DNA of 64,000 nt from Mycobacterium colombiense CECT 3035 (GCF_002105755.1 NZ_CP020821.1:4030001-4094000), one strand, 5' to 3'. Shown: positions 44,001 to 53,103, counted from the first letter of the stretch. Notes: generated by a model not told the origin, from the sequence alone. Program-made: numbers and translations.

Positions 44001-45282
44001 GCCCGCGAGTTGGTGTGACGCTGTCTGGCAGATACCGCCTACAGCGCCTGATCGCCACCGGCGGCATGGGTCAGGTGTGGGAGGCGGTGGACAGCCGGCT
44101 GGGCCGACGCGTCGCCGTCAAGGTGCTCAAGCAGGAGTTCTCCCAGGACCCCGAGTTCATTGAGCGGTTCCGCGCCGAGGCGCGCACCACCGCGATGCTC
44201 AACCACCCCGGGATCGCCGCCGTCCACGACTACGGCGAAAGCCAGCTGGACGGGGAGGGCCGGACGGCCTACCTGGTGATGGAGCTGGTCAACGGCGAGC
44301 CGCTGAACTCGGTGCTCAAGCGCACCGGCCGGCTGTCGCTGCGCCATGCCCTGGACATGCTCGAGCAGACGGGACGCGCGCTGCAGGTGGCGCACGCCGC
44401 CGGGCTGGTGCACCGCGACGTCAAGCCGGGCAACATCTTGATCACCCCGACCGGCCAGGTGAAGATCACCGACTTCGGCATCGCCAAGGCCGTCGACGCG
44501 GCCCCGGTGACCCAGACCGGGATGGTGATGGGCACCGCCCAATACATCGCACCCGAGCAGGCGTTGGGCCACGACGCCACCCCGTCCAGCGACGTGTATT
44601 CGCTGGGGGTGGTTGGCTACGAGGTTGTTTCGGGCAAGCGGCCGTTCACCGGTGACGGCGCACTGACGGTGGCGATGAAGCACATCAAGGAGCCGCCGCC
44701 GCCGCTGCCCGCCGAGCTGCCGCCCAACGTCCGCGAACTCATCGAGATCACGCTGGTGAAGAACCCCGCGATGCGGTACCGCAGCGGGGGACCGTTCGCC
44801 GATGCCGTGGCCGCCGTGCGCGCCGGTCGTCGCCCGCCGCGGCCCAGCGCGACGCCGCCTGCCGGCCGTGCCTCCCCGGCGGCGATTCCGTCCAGCCCGA
44901 CGGCCCGCGCCCCCGCGGTGTCGCCGGGCCGCGCCGCCGCGCCCCGTCGGTCGCGGCCGGCCACCGGCGGGCACCGGCCACCCCCGGCCCGGCGCACCTT
45001 CTCCTCGGGCCAGCGCGCGCTGCTGTGGGCCGCCGGGGTGCTCGGTGCGTTGGCGATCATCATCGCGGTGCTCATCGTCATCAATTCGAAGGCCGACCAG
45101 CAGCAACAGCCCCGACGGTGACCGACACCGGGACACCGCCCGCCTCGGCGCCACCGCCGCCGACCAAGACGCCGAGCGGTTCGGGTGCCCGGCCCGAATT
45201 GAGGCTCGACTGGCCGGATGACGGGACAATAGGGACCTCCGGCCTCCACAACGTGCCGGCCCGACACGGAACGCACCAATGA
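43997..45282 (+). CDS. pknA: Serine/threonine kinase PknA, apparent frameshift in the extracytoplasmic tail
   Basis: Membrane receptor-type kinase controlling division and cell shape. Lys42 in VAVKVL is the ATP-binding lysine, HRDVKPGNI the catalytic loop and [29 protein letters not shown] the activation loop. The transmembrane helix is at about 340-362. The uninterrupted frame stops at 45121 after NSKADQQQQ. One extra C in the C-run 45110-45113 would continue the protein into [17 protein letters not shown]... to a TGA at 45282 that overlaps the pknB ATG, like every other junction of this operon. That gives about 428 residues (431 in M. tuberculosis). The kinase itself is intact. Confidence 0.9.
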
Positions 45283-47159
45283 CCACGCCGCAGCACCTGT
45301 CCGACCGTTACGAACTGGGCGAAATCCTCGGCTTCGGGGGTATGTCCGAGGTTCACCTGGCCCGCGACGTTCGATTGCATCGCGACGTCGCGGTCAAGGT
45401 GCTGCGCGCGGATCTGGCCCGCGACCCCAGCTTCTACCTGCGCTTCCGGCGCGAGGCGCAGAACGCCGCCGCGCTGAATCACCCGTCCATCGTCGCGGTC
45501 TACGACACCGGCGAGGCCGAGACACCCACCGGGCCGCTGCCCTACATCGTCATGGAGTACGTCGACGGCGTCACCCTGCGCGACATCGTGCACACCGATG
45601 GCCCGCTGCCGCCGCGCCGGGCGATCGAGATCATCGCCGACGCCTGCCAGGCGCTGAACTTCAGCCACCAGAACGGCATCATCCACCGCGACGTCAAGCC
45701 GGCCAACATCATGATCAGCACCACCAATGCGGTCAAGGTGATGGATTTCGGCATCGCCCGCGCGATCGCCGACAGCGGCAACAGCGTCACCCAGACCGCA
45801 GCGGTGATCGGAACCGCGCAATACCTCTCGCCCGAGCAGGCCCGCGGCGACACCGTCGACGCCCGTTCCGACGTGTACTCCTTGGGCTGTGTCCTCTACG
45901 AAATCCTCACGGGCGAACCGCCTTTCACCGGTGACTCACCGGTTGCCGTTGCCTACCAACATGTTCGGGAAGACCCCGTCCCGCCGTCGCAGCGGCACGA
46001 GGGCATCTCCGCCGATCTCGACGCCGTCGTGCTCAAGGCGTTGGCCAAGAATCCCGACAACCGCTATCAGACCGCGGCGGAGATGCGCGCCGATCTGATT
46101 CGGGTGCACAACGGCGAAAAGCCGGAAGCGCCAAAGGTGCTCACCGACGCGGACCGGAGCTCGCTGCTGTCGTCGGGTCCCGGCGCCACCGGCCCGTCGC
46201 GGACCGATCCGTTACCGCGTCAGGTTCTCGCGGACGCGGGCGAGGACCGCAGCGTCGGCTCGGTGGGCCGCTGGATCGTCGCGGTCGCCGCGCTGGCGGT
46301 GCTGACGATTGTGGTCGTCATCGCGTTCAACACGTTCGGCGGCGGCGCCCGCGACGTGCAGGTGCCCGACGTGCGCGGGCAGGTGTCCGCCGACGCCATC
46401 GCGGCGCTGCAGAACCGCGGCTTCAAGACCCGCACCCTGCAGAAGCCGGATTCCACGATCCCGCCCGACCACGTCATCGGCACCGACCCGGGCGCCAACG
46501 CGTCGGTCAATGCGGGCGACGAGATCACCATCAACGTGTCCACCGGGCCCGAGCAGCGCGAGGTGCCCGACGTGTCCTCGCTGAGCTATTCCGACGCGGT
46601 CACCAAGCTCAAGGCCGCCGGATTCAGCAAGTTCAAGCAGGCCAACTCGCCGTCGACCCCGGAATTGCTGGGCAAGGTGATCGGTACCAACCCGCCGGCC
46701 AACCAGACCTCGGCGATCACCAACGTCGTCACCCTGATCGTCGGCTCCGGGCCGGAGACCAAGCAGGTGCCCGACATCGCGGGCCAGACCGTCGACATCG
46801 CCCAGAAGAACCTGACGGTCTACGGCTTCAGCAAGGTCACCCAGGTGCAGGTGGACAGCTCGCGTCCGGCCGGCGAGGTGATCGGCACCAATCCGCCCAA
46901 GGGACAGATGGTTCCGGTCGATTCGGTGATCGAGCTGCAGGTGTCCAAGGGCAACCAGTTCATCATGCCCGACCTGTCCGGCATGTTCTGGACCGATGCC
47001 GAACCACGCCTACGCGCGCTGGGCTGGACGGGCATCTTGGACAAGGGCGCCGACGTCGACGCCGGTGGTTCGCAGTCCCACCGGGTGGTCTATCAGAACC
47101 CGCCGGCCGGCTCCGGGGTCAACCGGGACGGCATCATCACGCTGAAGTTCGGTCAGTAG
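45279..47159 (+). CDS. pknB: Serine/threonine kinase PknB with PASTA domains
   Basis: A 626-residue essential sensor kinase of growth and division. The kinase domain spans about 11-275, with Lys40, HRDVKPANI and an activation loop SVTQTAAVIGTAQY that contains the Thr171 and Thr173 equivalents. A juxtamembrane linker, one transmembrane helix (about 332-352) and four extracytoplasmic PASTA repeats follow; these sense muropeptides and lipid II. The length matches the family exactly. The 3' end overlaps the convergent trpG-like gene by 23 bases. Confidence 0.97.
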   Translation: MTTPQHLSDRYELGEILGFGGMSEVHLARDVRLHRDVAVKVLRADLARDPSFYLRFRREAQNAAALNHPSIVAVYDTGEAETPTGPLPYIVMEYVDGVTLRDIVHTDGPLPPRRAIEIIADACQALNFSHQNGIIHRDVKPANIMISTTNAVKVMDFGIARAIADSGNSVTQTAAVIGTAQYLSPEQARGDTVDARSDVYSLGCVLYEILTGEPPFTGDSPVAVAYQHVREDPVPPSQRHEGISADLDAVVLKALAKNPDNRYQTAAEMRADLIRVHNGEKPEAPKVLTDADRSSLLSSGPGATGPSRTDPLPRQVLADAGEDRSVGSVGRWIVAVAALAVLTIVVVIAFNTFGGGARDVQVPDVRGQVSADAIAALQNRGFKTRTLQKPDSTIPPDHVIGTDPGANASVNAGDEITINVSTGPEQREVPDVSSLSYSDAVTKLKAAGFSKFKQANSPSTPELLGKVIGTNPPANQTSAITNVVTLIVGSGPETKQVPDIAGQTVDIAQKNLTVYGFSKVTQVQVDSSRPAGEVIGTNPPKGQMVPVDSVIELQVSKGNQFIMPDLSGMFWTDAEPRLRALGWTGILDKGADVDAGGSQSHRVVYQNPPAGSGVNRDGIITLKFGQ

Positions 47160-47835
47160 CCGTCGGGTCGGCCGGGAAGTACGGCCGCACCGCGGCGTGC
47201 ACGTCGTTCTCGAGCCGGCGCACCAACGTGTCGTTGCGCTCCCATCCACAGTCGGCCAGCCAGTTCGCCAGCATCCGGTGCCCGCCCTCGGTCAGGATCG
47301 ACTCCGGGTGGAACTGGACCCCGTGGATCGGCAGCTCGGTGTGCCGCACGCCCATGATCACGCCGCTCTCGGTGTGGGCCGTGACCTCGAGCACCGGCGG
47401 CAACGACTCGGGCAGGATGGTCAGCGAGTGGTAGCGAGTCGCCGTGAAGGGGTCCGGAAGCCCTTGCAGCACACCGGTATTGGTGTGAAACACGCTGCTG
47501 GTCTTGCCGTGCAGCAGCTCCGGGGCGCGGTCGACGACGGCACCGAATGCGACGCCGATGGCCTGGTGTCCCAGGCAGACCCCGAGCAGCGGGGTCCTTT
47601 CGGCGGCACATGCGCGAACCATCGGGATCGACGCGCCCGCGCGTTCCGGGGTGCCCGGCCCCGGGCTGAGCAACACCCCGTCGAATTGGCGGGCGATGGC
47701 GGCATGATCGGCCGAGAGGTCGGAGAGCCGGGTGTCGTCATTGCGCCAGACTTCCGCGTCCACACCCAGCTGACCGAGGTACTGCACCAGGTTGAACACG
47801 AAGCTGTCGTAGTTGTCGACAACCAGAATCCGCAT
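47137..47835 (-). CDS. trpG: Anthranilate/aminodeoxychorismate synthase component II
   Basis: Class I glutamine amidotransferase of 232 residues supplying ammonia to TrpE or PabB. Catalytic Cys87 is in LLGVCLGHQAIG and the His-Glu pair in VQFHPESIL. The N-terminal ILVVDNYDSFVFNLVQYLG is typical of TrpG/PabA. In this mycobacterial position it is annotated trpG, but no trpE is nearby and it may serve folate synthesis instead. Convergent with pknB. Confidence 0.92.
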   Translation of the reverse strand: MRILVVDNYDSFVFNLVQYLGQLGVDAEVWRNDDTRLSDLSADHAAIARQFDGVLLSPGPGTPERAGASIPMVRACAAERTPLLGVCLGHQAIGVAFGAVVDRAPELLHGKTSSVFHTNTGVLQGLPDPFTATRYHSLTILPESLPPVLEVTAHTESGVIMGVRHTELPIHGVQFHPESILTEGGHRMLANWLADCGWERNDTLVRRLENDVHAAVRPYFPADPTATDRTSA

Positions 47836-47883
47836 CGTGCCAGGTTACCGTCCGCCGGCGCTCGGGCCGCTGGTCAGTAGGCG

Positions 47884-48627
47884 TCAGTAGCCGATCGGAC
47901 CGTTGGGCTGTGCGAAATGCAGCCGGTCGGGCTCGAAATGACCCACCACCTGCACGTCGGACTTGACCTCTTCGGTGTAACCGAGGCCGAAGCGCACCAC
48001 GTACTGCTTGTACAGGACCACCAGGGGCGCGGCGGCCAGGGCCGCCTGCATGGCCGCCGCGTTGCCGATCGCGGTGATCGTGTACGGCGGGCTGTAGGTG
48101 CGCCCGTTGAGCAGCAGCGTGTTGCCGACGCAGCGCGGCACCGAGGTCGCGATGATCCGCTGGTCTTGCATCTGGATCGCCTCGGCGCCGGCGCTCCACA
48201 GCGCGTTGAGCACGGCCAGGATGTCTTGCTGGTGCACCACCAGATCGTCCGGGGACGCATCGCGGGGGAAACGGCCGTTGGCGTCGCGCTGGGCGTCCGC
48301 GAGCGTGACCACCAGACCCGGGCCGTGCACCGGGCTCATTCCCGCCTCGCCGGCGAGCTGGTTGGAGCGCCGCAGCATGGCCGCCAGCGCGGCATCGGAT
48401 GACCGCCCGTGGGCGGCGTCGATCTTGGCCGCCAGCGCCTCGCGCTGGGCGGCCAGACGGTTCACCGAGGACTGGGTCTCGCGGACCAGGTCCACCAGCC
48501 GGGGGGCGTCACTGCGGCGGATTTCGGTGCCCCCGGAGACGCCGTGGGTGGCGGCGAGCAGCAGTCCGGCCAGCAGACACACCACCGGGACGCCCAAGCG
48601 CCATGGCGACCGGCGCGTCTGGATCAT
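47884..48627 (-). CDS. DUF881 family membrane-anchored protein (Rv0012-like)
   Basis: A 247-residue protein with an N-terminal membrane helix (GVPVVCLLAGLLLAATHGVSG), a coiled coil (VDLVRETQSSVNRLAAQREALAAKI) and a DUF881 domain (GLVVTLADAQRD..., VVHQQDILAVLNALWSAGAEAIQMQDQRI). DUF881 proteins lie beside division genes in Actinobacteria and Firmicutes and are thought to act in the divisome. It is divergent from crgA. Confidence 0.88.
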   Translation of the reverse strand: MIQTRRSPWRLGVPVVCLLAGLLLAATHGVSGGTEIRRSDAPRLVDLVRETQSSVNRLAAQREALAAKIDAAHGRSSDAALAAMLRRSNQLAGEAGMSPVHGPGLVVTLADAQRDANGRFPRDASPDDLVVHQQDILAVLNALWSAGAEAIQMQDQRIIATSVPRCVGNTLLLNGRTYSPPYTITAIGNAAAMQAALAAAPLVVLYKQYVVRFGLGYTEEVKSDVQVVGHFEPDRLHFAQPNGPIGY

Positions 48628-48756
48628 CGCCTCTCCATTTCCTGGTCACCGCCCCGGGTGAGTTAGTCTCGTAGCCAAGCTATGGGTGCAGCTGCGGTTC
48701 TCATCGTTGCACCCCGTCCCGCTCACCGTGTCGTTGAGGTAATCCGCGAGGTAAAC

Positions 48757-49038
48757 ATGCCCAAGTCCAAGGTCCGCAAGAAGAACGACTTCACCGTCAG
48801 CGCGGTCAGCCGCACCCCGGTGAAGGTCAAGGTCGGACCGTCGAGCGTGTGGTTCGTCGCGCTGTTCATCGGTCTCATGCTGATCGGCCTCGTCTGGCTG
48901 ATGGTGTTCCAGTTGGCCGCCGTCGGGAGCCAGGCGCCGACCGCCCTCAACTGGATGGCCCAACTGGGCCCGTGGAACTATGCGATCGCGTTCGCTTTCA
49001 TGATCACCGGTTTGTTGCTCACGATGCGCTGGCACTGA
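48757..49038 (+). CDS. crgA: Cell division protein CrgA
   Basis: A 93-residue small membrane protein that recruits and stabilises divisome proteins (FtsZ, FtsQ, FtsI, CwsA). It begins [20 protein letters not shown] with GAGGT upstream. Two helices follow ([23 protein letters not shown] and [18 protein letters not shown]). The length equals that in M. tuberculosis. The frame is open upstream but the conserved start is ATG 48757. Confidence 0.96.
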   Translation: MPKSKVRKKNDFTVSAVSRTPVKVKVGPSSVWFVALFIGLMLIGLVWLMVFQLAAVGSQAPTALNWMAQLGPWNYAIAFAFMITGLLLTMRWH

Positions 49039-49109
49039 GCGGGACAGCCAGCGTAATGAATTCATTTTCAGCCTGATTTGCCACTGCCTCAGCAACTTTG
49101 TCACCACCC

Positions 49110-49158
49110 AATCACACGCGTGTGATTTATCCCCACTGTTGATAGCTGATGTGGATAA
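49110..49158. promoter_or_regulatory. 18-bp perfect palindrome and two DnaA-box-like sites
   Basis: AATCACACGCGTGTGATT at 49110-49127 is a perfect palindrome. It is followed by TTATCCCCA (49127-49135, one mismatch to the DnaA box TTATCCACA) and by a perfect TTATCCACA on the minus strand (49150-49158). The cluster lies in the 155-base gap between crgA and the PH-domain gene, about 14 kb from oriC, and ends 35 bases before the next ATG. Confidence 0.6.
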
Positions 49159-49193
49159 CTGCATAGGCCGTGGTGGGAGGGGTTAAGGACCGC

Positions 49194-49619
49194 ATGCAGC
49201 AAACACAATGGCAGCCCCACACGGCGGGAATCGCTGGTTGTGGAGCCGCGGGCCTTCTGATGGCAATCGCCGCTGTGACCGTGGTCACAGACCCGCCGGG
49301 CCGCATTTTGGCGGGCGTTGCCGCGGCGGGTCTGATCTTGTTTGCCGGCGTGTCGTGGCACGCGCGTCCCAAGCTGGCAATCACGCCCGGCGGCCTGGCT
49401 CTGCGCGGCTGGTTCCGGACGCAGCTATTGCAGCATTCCGACATCAAGATCATCCGCATCATCGAGTTCCGCCGCTACGGACGCAAGGTGCGGTTGCTCG
49501 AGGTCGAGACGGCCGCCGACGACCTGGTGCTGTTCTCCCGCTGGGACCTCGGAACGGATCCGCTGCAGGTGCTCGACGCGCTCACCGCAGCGGGCTACGC
49601 GGGCCGTCAGCAAGGCTGA
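49194..49619 (+). CDS. PH domain membrane protein (Rv0010c-like)
   Basis: A 141-residue protein with two N-terminal membrane helices (AGCGAAGLLMAIAAVTVVT and ILAGVAAAGLILFAGVSW) and a cytoplasmic bacterial PH-like domain (LAITPGGLALRGWFRTQLLQHSDIKIIRIIEFRRYG). The length equals that recalled for Rv0010c, supporting ATG 49194. Function unknown; the place beside crgA suggests an envelope role. Confidence 0.88.
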   Translation: MQQTQWQPHTAGIAGCGAAGLLMAIAAVTVVTDPPGRILAGVAAAGLILFAGVSWHARPKLAITPGGLALRGWFRTQLLQHSDIKIIRIIEFRRYGRKVRLLEVETAADDLVLFSRWDLGTDPLQVLDALTAAGYAGRQQG

Positions 49620-49640
49620 TCGGCAGCGGCTTACCGCCGG

Positions 49641-50189
49641 CTAGGAGATGGTGATCGACTCGATGACGACCGGCTCGGTGGGACGGTCGTTGCCGTCGGT
49701 GCTCGTCGTCGAGATCGCGTCGACGACCTTCTGCGACTCCGGGTCGGTCACCTCGCCGAAGATGGTGTGGCGCCGGTTCAGGTGGGGGGTTTGGCCGACC
49801 GTGATGAAGAACTGCGAACCGTTGGTACCCGGACCCGCGTTCGCCATCGCCAGCAGGTAGGGCTTGTCGAATTGCAGTTCGGGGTGGAACTCGTCGGCGA
49901 ACTTGTAGCCCGGGCCGCCGCGACCGGTTCCGGTCGGGTCGCCGCCCTGGATCATGAAGCCCCGGATCACCCGGTGAAAGACCGCGCCGTCGTAGAACGG
50001 GCCGGACGAGCCACCCGATGCGTTCTGCGTCGAGTACTCCTTGGTGCCCTGCGCCAGGCCAACGAAGTTGGCGACGGTCTTGGGCGCGTGGTTCCCGAAG
50101 AGGGCGACCTTGATGTCGCCGCGGTTGGTGTGGAGCGTGGCGGTAGCAGTCTGAAAGGGGCTGTTGGTCACGGCAAGAGAGTCTGCCAT
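49641..50189 (-). CDS. ppiA: Peptidyl-prolyl cis-trans isomerase A (cyclophilin)
   Basis: A 182-residue cyclophilin catalysing proline isomerisation. FHRVIRGFMIQGGDPTGTGRGGPGY, LAMANAGPGTNGSQFFITVG and RRHTIFGEV contain the active-site residues. The start ATG 50189 gives the same length as the M. tuberculosis protein. No classical signal peptide. Confidence 0.96.
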   Translation of the reverse strand: MADSLAVTNSPFQTATATLHTNRGDIKVALFGNHAPKTVANFVGLAQGTKEYSTQNASGGSSGPFYDGAVFHRVIRGFMIQGGDPTGTGRGGPGYKFADEFHPELQFDKPYLLAMANAGPGTNGSQFFITVGQTPHLNRRHTIFGEVTDPESQKVVDAISTTSTDGNDRPTEPVVIESITIS

Positions 50190-50314
50190 TACCGGCGGGC
50201 GCCGCCGCACGCGGTGTCACCCAAGGCAACGCCGGCGTCCCTATGCTGGCAGTCTGTTCAGATACCGGGCCCGGCGTCAGGGCAGACTCTATCCACCGGA
50301 CAGAAAGGCGACAG

Positions 50315-50749
50315 ATGAGCGCGAAGACGGATTCCAGGCTGACCCCGCGGCAGCGACTGGCCCGCGGTCTGTCGTACTCGGCGCAGGGGCCGGTGGACGT
50401 CACCCGGGGAGTGGTCGGCCTGAGTGTCCAGTCCGCGCAATCGACCGCATCGCAACTGCGTCGCCGGTATCAAGAGGGGCGGCTGGCCCGCGACCTCGCC
50501 GCGGCCCAGGAAACCCTGGCCCAGGAGTTGGCCGCCGCGCAGGAAGTGGTCACCAGCCTGCCCCAGGCGCTGCAGGACGCGCGCCGCGCGCAGCGTCGCG
50601 GCAAGCGCCCGTGGGTCTTTGCGGGGGTCGCCGTCGCCGTCCTCGCCGGGGGCGCCGTCGCGTTCAGCCTCGTCCGGCGCTCCGTGCGGGCGAAGCCTCA
50701 GGAGCCGCAGTCGCGGCCGCCGAGCGTCGACGTGCAGCCGCGCCCCTAG
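50315..50749 (+). CDS. cwsA: Cell wall synthesis protein CwsA (Rv0008c-like)
   Basis: A 144-residue tail-anchored protein, a partner of CrgA and Wag31 in pole and septum wall synthesis. It has a cytoplasmic N-terminus (LTPRQRLARGLSYSAQGPVDVTRG), a coiled coil (LARDLAAAQETLAQELAAAQEVV), one membrane helix (WVFAGVAVAVLAGGAVAFSLV) and a short tail ending VDVQPRP. ATG 50315 follows AAAGG. It converges with the P450 gene, one base apart. Confidence 0.9.
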   Translation: MSAKTDSRLTPRQRLARGLSYSAQGPVDVTRGVVGLSVQSAQSTASQLRRRYQEGRLARDLAAAQETLAQELAAAQEVVTSLPQALQDARRAQRRGKRPWVFAGVAVAVLAGGAVAFSLVRRSVRAKPQEPQSRPPSVDVQPRP

Positions 50750-50750
50750 A

Positions 50751-51965
50751 TCACCGCACAGCTAGCTGGAGTCGCTCGCGGCGCCGTACCAGGATGCTCG
50801 GCAGCCATTCGCCGATGTCGGTCGCGTCGATCCACGAGGTGCGCTCGAGCAGCATCCGCAGCACGATGTGGGCCTCCAACCGGGCCAGCGCGGCACCTAC
50901 GCAGAAATGCACGCCCTTGCCGAAACTCACGTGGCTCTTGGCGGACGCGCGGTCGAGCCGGAATTCGTTCGGGGCTTCGAAGTGCGACGGGTCGCGGTTC
51001 GCCGCTCCCCACATCAGCAGCAAGTGCGCGCCGGCCGGCACCTCGACGCCGCCCAGGGTCGTGTCCCGCCACACGTGGCGGTAATGGCCGCGAAACGGCG
51101 CCTCGAAGCGCAACGTTTCTTCGATGAAAGCGCTTAGTAATTCCGGGTTCTCGCGCAGCTGCCGTTGGATCGCGGGCCGATCGGTGAGGATCCACCCTGC
51201 GCTGCCCAGCAGTGACGCCGTCGATTCACCGGCCGCGCTGAAGAGCGTGAGCATGATTCCCAGCGCCGGCAGTTGCTCGAGTTCACCCGACGCGTAGCGC
51301 GCTGCCAGGTCGCCTATCAGCCCGGAATCTGGCTTGCCGCGGGCCTTTTCGAAATGCTCCATCACGTAGCCGGACAGCTGCATCGCGGCCAGTCCGGCCT
51401 GCTCGACCTGTTCGGGCGTGACAATCCCGTCGAGCAGCGTGGTCGTGGCGTACCCCAGCCGGATGAGTGTGTCGACATCGTCGTCGGGGAGGCCCAACAG
51501 CTTGCAGACCACCATCATCGGCAACCGGTTGGCGATCGCGCTCATCCATTCGATCTGGCCGTCGTGCAGGTTTTCTTCCCAGAGACGGTCGGCGGTCTGG
51601 ACCGCGAATTCCTCGATGATGCGCACGCGTCTGGCCGATAAGTGTGGCAGCAGGATCTTTCGGTGCATCGCATGAACAGGGTCGTCCGCGGTGGCCAATA
51701 TATGCATCGGGGCGCCCGGCTGTCCCATGTCGAGGGGGGTGATGGTGCCGTCGTCGTGATAGACCATGGTCGCCGTCAGGTTCGACGAGAAATCCTCGAC
51801 CCGGTCCACGGCCTCCTGGACCGCATCCCAACCGCATACTGCGTAGAACACGGAATCGCCGATGCGGTGCACCGGCGCCTCGGCGCGCATGCGGTCATAC
51901 AGCGGGTAGGGGTCCTGTATCGCCTCGCTGCTGAAGAACCGGACCGCACTGTCCAAGACCGTCAT
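50751..51965 (-). CDS. Cytochrome P450
   Basis: A 404-residue soluble class I P450. The heme-binding Cys355 is in FGKGVHFCVGAALARLE, the I-helix oxygen-activation motif is AAGEST and the E-x-x-R is EETLR. The start is ATG 51965. It needs a ferredoxin and reductase, and none are adjacent. It is divergent from a TetR gene and lies where M. tuberculosis has only tRNAs after Rv0008c, so the pair is an insertion. Substrate unknown. Confidence 0.9.
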   Translation of the reverse strand: MTVLDSAVRFFSSEAIQDPYPLYDRMRAEAPVHRIGDSVFYAVCGWDAVQEAVDRVEDFSSNLTATMVYHDDGTITPLDMGQPGAPMHILATADDPVHAMHRKILLPHLSARRVRIIEEFAVQTADRLWEENLHDGQIEWMSAIANRLPMMVVCKLLGLPDDDVDTLIRLGYATTTLLDGIVTPEQVEQAGLAAMQLSGYVMEHFEKARGKPDSGLIGDLAARYASGELEQLPALGIMLTLFSAAGESTASLLGSAGWILTDRPAIQRQLRENPELLSAFIEETLRFEAPFRGHYRHVWRDTTLGGVEVPAGAHLLLMWGAANRDPSHFEAPNEFRLDRASAKSHVSFGKGVHFCVGAALARLEAHIVLRMLLERTSWIDATDIGEWLPSILVRRRERLQLAVR

Positions 51966-52092
51966 GCGTTTCAGGCTCGATGCCGCTGGTCGCAGCGTCA
52001 ACGGGATGCCGAGAAGTTGAGGAGCCGTCGCGGCCGGGTTCGCCGGGGGACGACTTCGTCGACCCGGCACGAACAGGCGGTATCCGTGAGAG

Positions 52093-52111
52093 GAGAAGTC
52101 TCAAAATTCTC
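52093..52111. promoter_or_regulatory. Inverted repeat between P450 and TetR genes
   Basis: GAGAA-N9-TTCTC, an interrupted palindrome of 19 bases, lies in the divergent 196-base gap. TetR regulators usually bind such sites to control themselves and the divergent gene. The arms are short. Confidence 0.35.
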
Positions 52112-52161
52112 ATGCTGCGAAATGATTTCTGGCGCCATGCAGAGTGGGGGAGCATGGGTGG

Positions 52162-52728
52162 ATGACGCGCGATGACTGGTTGGTGGGCCGCGATCGCGGT
52201 AGCGAAGCCACCGAACGGATTTACAGCGCGGCCGCCGACCTCATCGCGCGGCACGGATATGACGGTTTCACGATCGAGGCGTTGGCGGCCCGGGTGCACT
52301 GCTCGCCGGCGACGATATACCGGCATGCCGGCGGCAAGGCGACCATCCGCGACGCCGTGATCCGTATGCAAGCCGCGCGCATCATCGATAAGACCCGGGA
52401 GGCGATCAAGGATCTCACTGGTCGCGAGCGGGTCGTGACGGCCACGATCATGGCGTTGGAACGCCTGCGCTCCGATCCGCTCGCTCAGCTCATGCGCTCG
52501 ATCCACGCGGCCCCGGTCAGCGACTGGGTCATCAACTCGCCCGCGGTGACCGCGTTGGCCGCCGAGATGCTGGGGCCCGGCAACGACGACCCGCTGGCGG
52601 CGCAGTGGCTGATCCGTGTCTTCCTGGCGCTGTGGGGCTGGCCGCTCAAAGACCCGGCGGCTGAGCGCGCTTTGGTGGAACGCTTCCTCGGCTCGTCGTA
52701 CACCGCCGGCGCGGGGAAGGGGACCTGA
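52162..52728 (+). CDS. TetR family transcriptional regulator
   Basis: A 188-residue regulator. ATERIYSAAADLIARHGYDGFTIEALAARVHCSPATIYRHAGGKATIRDAVI is the TetR helix-turn-helix. The C-terminal domain is helical and ligand-binding, of unknown specificity. I use ATG 52162, with GGGGGAG upstream; GTG 52144 is an alternative. It is divergent from the P450 gene, which it probably controls. Confidence 0.88.
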   Translation: MTRDDWLVGRDRGSEATERIYSAAADLIARHGYDGFTIEALAARVHCSPATIYRHAGGKATIRDAVIRMQAARIIDKTREAIKDLTGRERVVTATIMALERLRSDPLAQLMRSIHAAPVSDWVINSPAVTALAAEMLGPGNDDPLAAQWLIRVFLALWGWPLKDPAAERALVERFLGSSYTAGAGKGT

Positions 52729-52732
52729 CTTG

Positions 52733-52805
52733 TGGAGCCTAGGGGAATCGAACCCCTGACACCCGCCTTGCAAAGGCGGTGCTCTACCAACTGAGCTAAG
52801 GCCCC
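52733..52805 (-). tRNA. tRNA-Ala (TGC)
   Basis: A complete cloverleaf on the minus strand. The acceptor GGGGCCT pairs with AGGCTCC before discriminator A, the anticodon loop is TTTGCAA (anticodon TGC) and the T-loop GGTTCGATTCC. It follows tRNA-Ile after 148 bases that hold no gene, and is probably co-transcribed with it. Confidence 0.97.
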
Positions 52806-52953
52806 TCATCGTGACTGAGTGGCTGACCTTGGTCATCCACCGCCACGTGCCAGACCTCGACTCCACGTCGTGACCACGCCACCGCTGCCAATACGGCGAT
52901 GAGTCCCAGTGGCAGTGCGAGCCTTACGCAACGTCTTGACGGGCACATGGTTG

Positions 52954-53027
52954 TGGGCCTAGGAGGACTCGAACCTCCGACCTCTTCGTTATCAGCGAAG
53001 CGCTCTAACCGCCTGAGCTATAGGCCC
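52954..53027 (-). tRNA. tRNA-Ile (GAT)
   Basis: A complete cloverleaf on the minus strand. The acceptor GGGCCTA pairs with TAGGCCC before discriminator A, the anticodon loop is CTGATAA (anticodon GAT) and the T-loop GGTTCGAGTCC. The gyrA-Rv0007-ileT-alaT order is conserved in mycobacteria apart from the IS insertion. Confidence 0.97.
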
Positions 53028-53051
53028 GTACTCGCGTACGGCCGAGCGACG

Positions 53052-53081
53052 AGATTACCGCAATGCAGGCCCTACTCCCAA
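53052..53081 (-). promoter_or_regulatory. Promoter of the tRNA-Ile/tRNA-Ala unit
   Basis: On the minus strand TTGGGA (53076-53081), an 18-base spacer and TAATCT (53052-53057) precede tRNA-Ile by 24 bases. The IS element lies 22 bases upstream of the -35 box, so the promoter was left intact by the insertion. Confidence 0.5.
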
Positions 53082-53103
53082 AAGCGCAGCATCCACTGCT
53101 AGT

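Noticed and set aside
49110..49127. CRP (Rv3676) binding site
   Set aside because: The half-sites are everted (TCACAC...GTGTGA) compared with the CRP consensus TGTGA-N6-TCACA.
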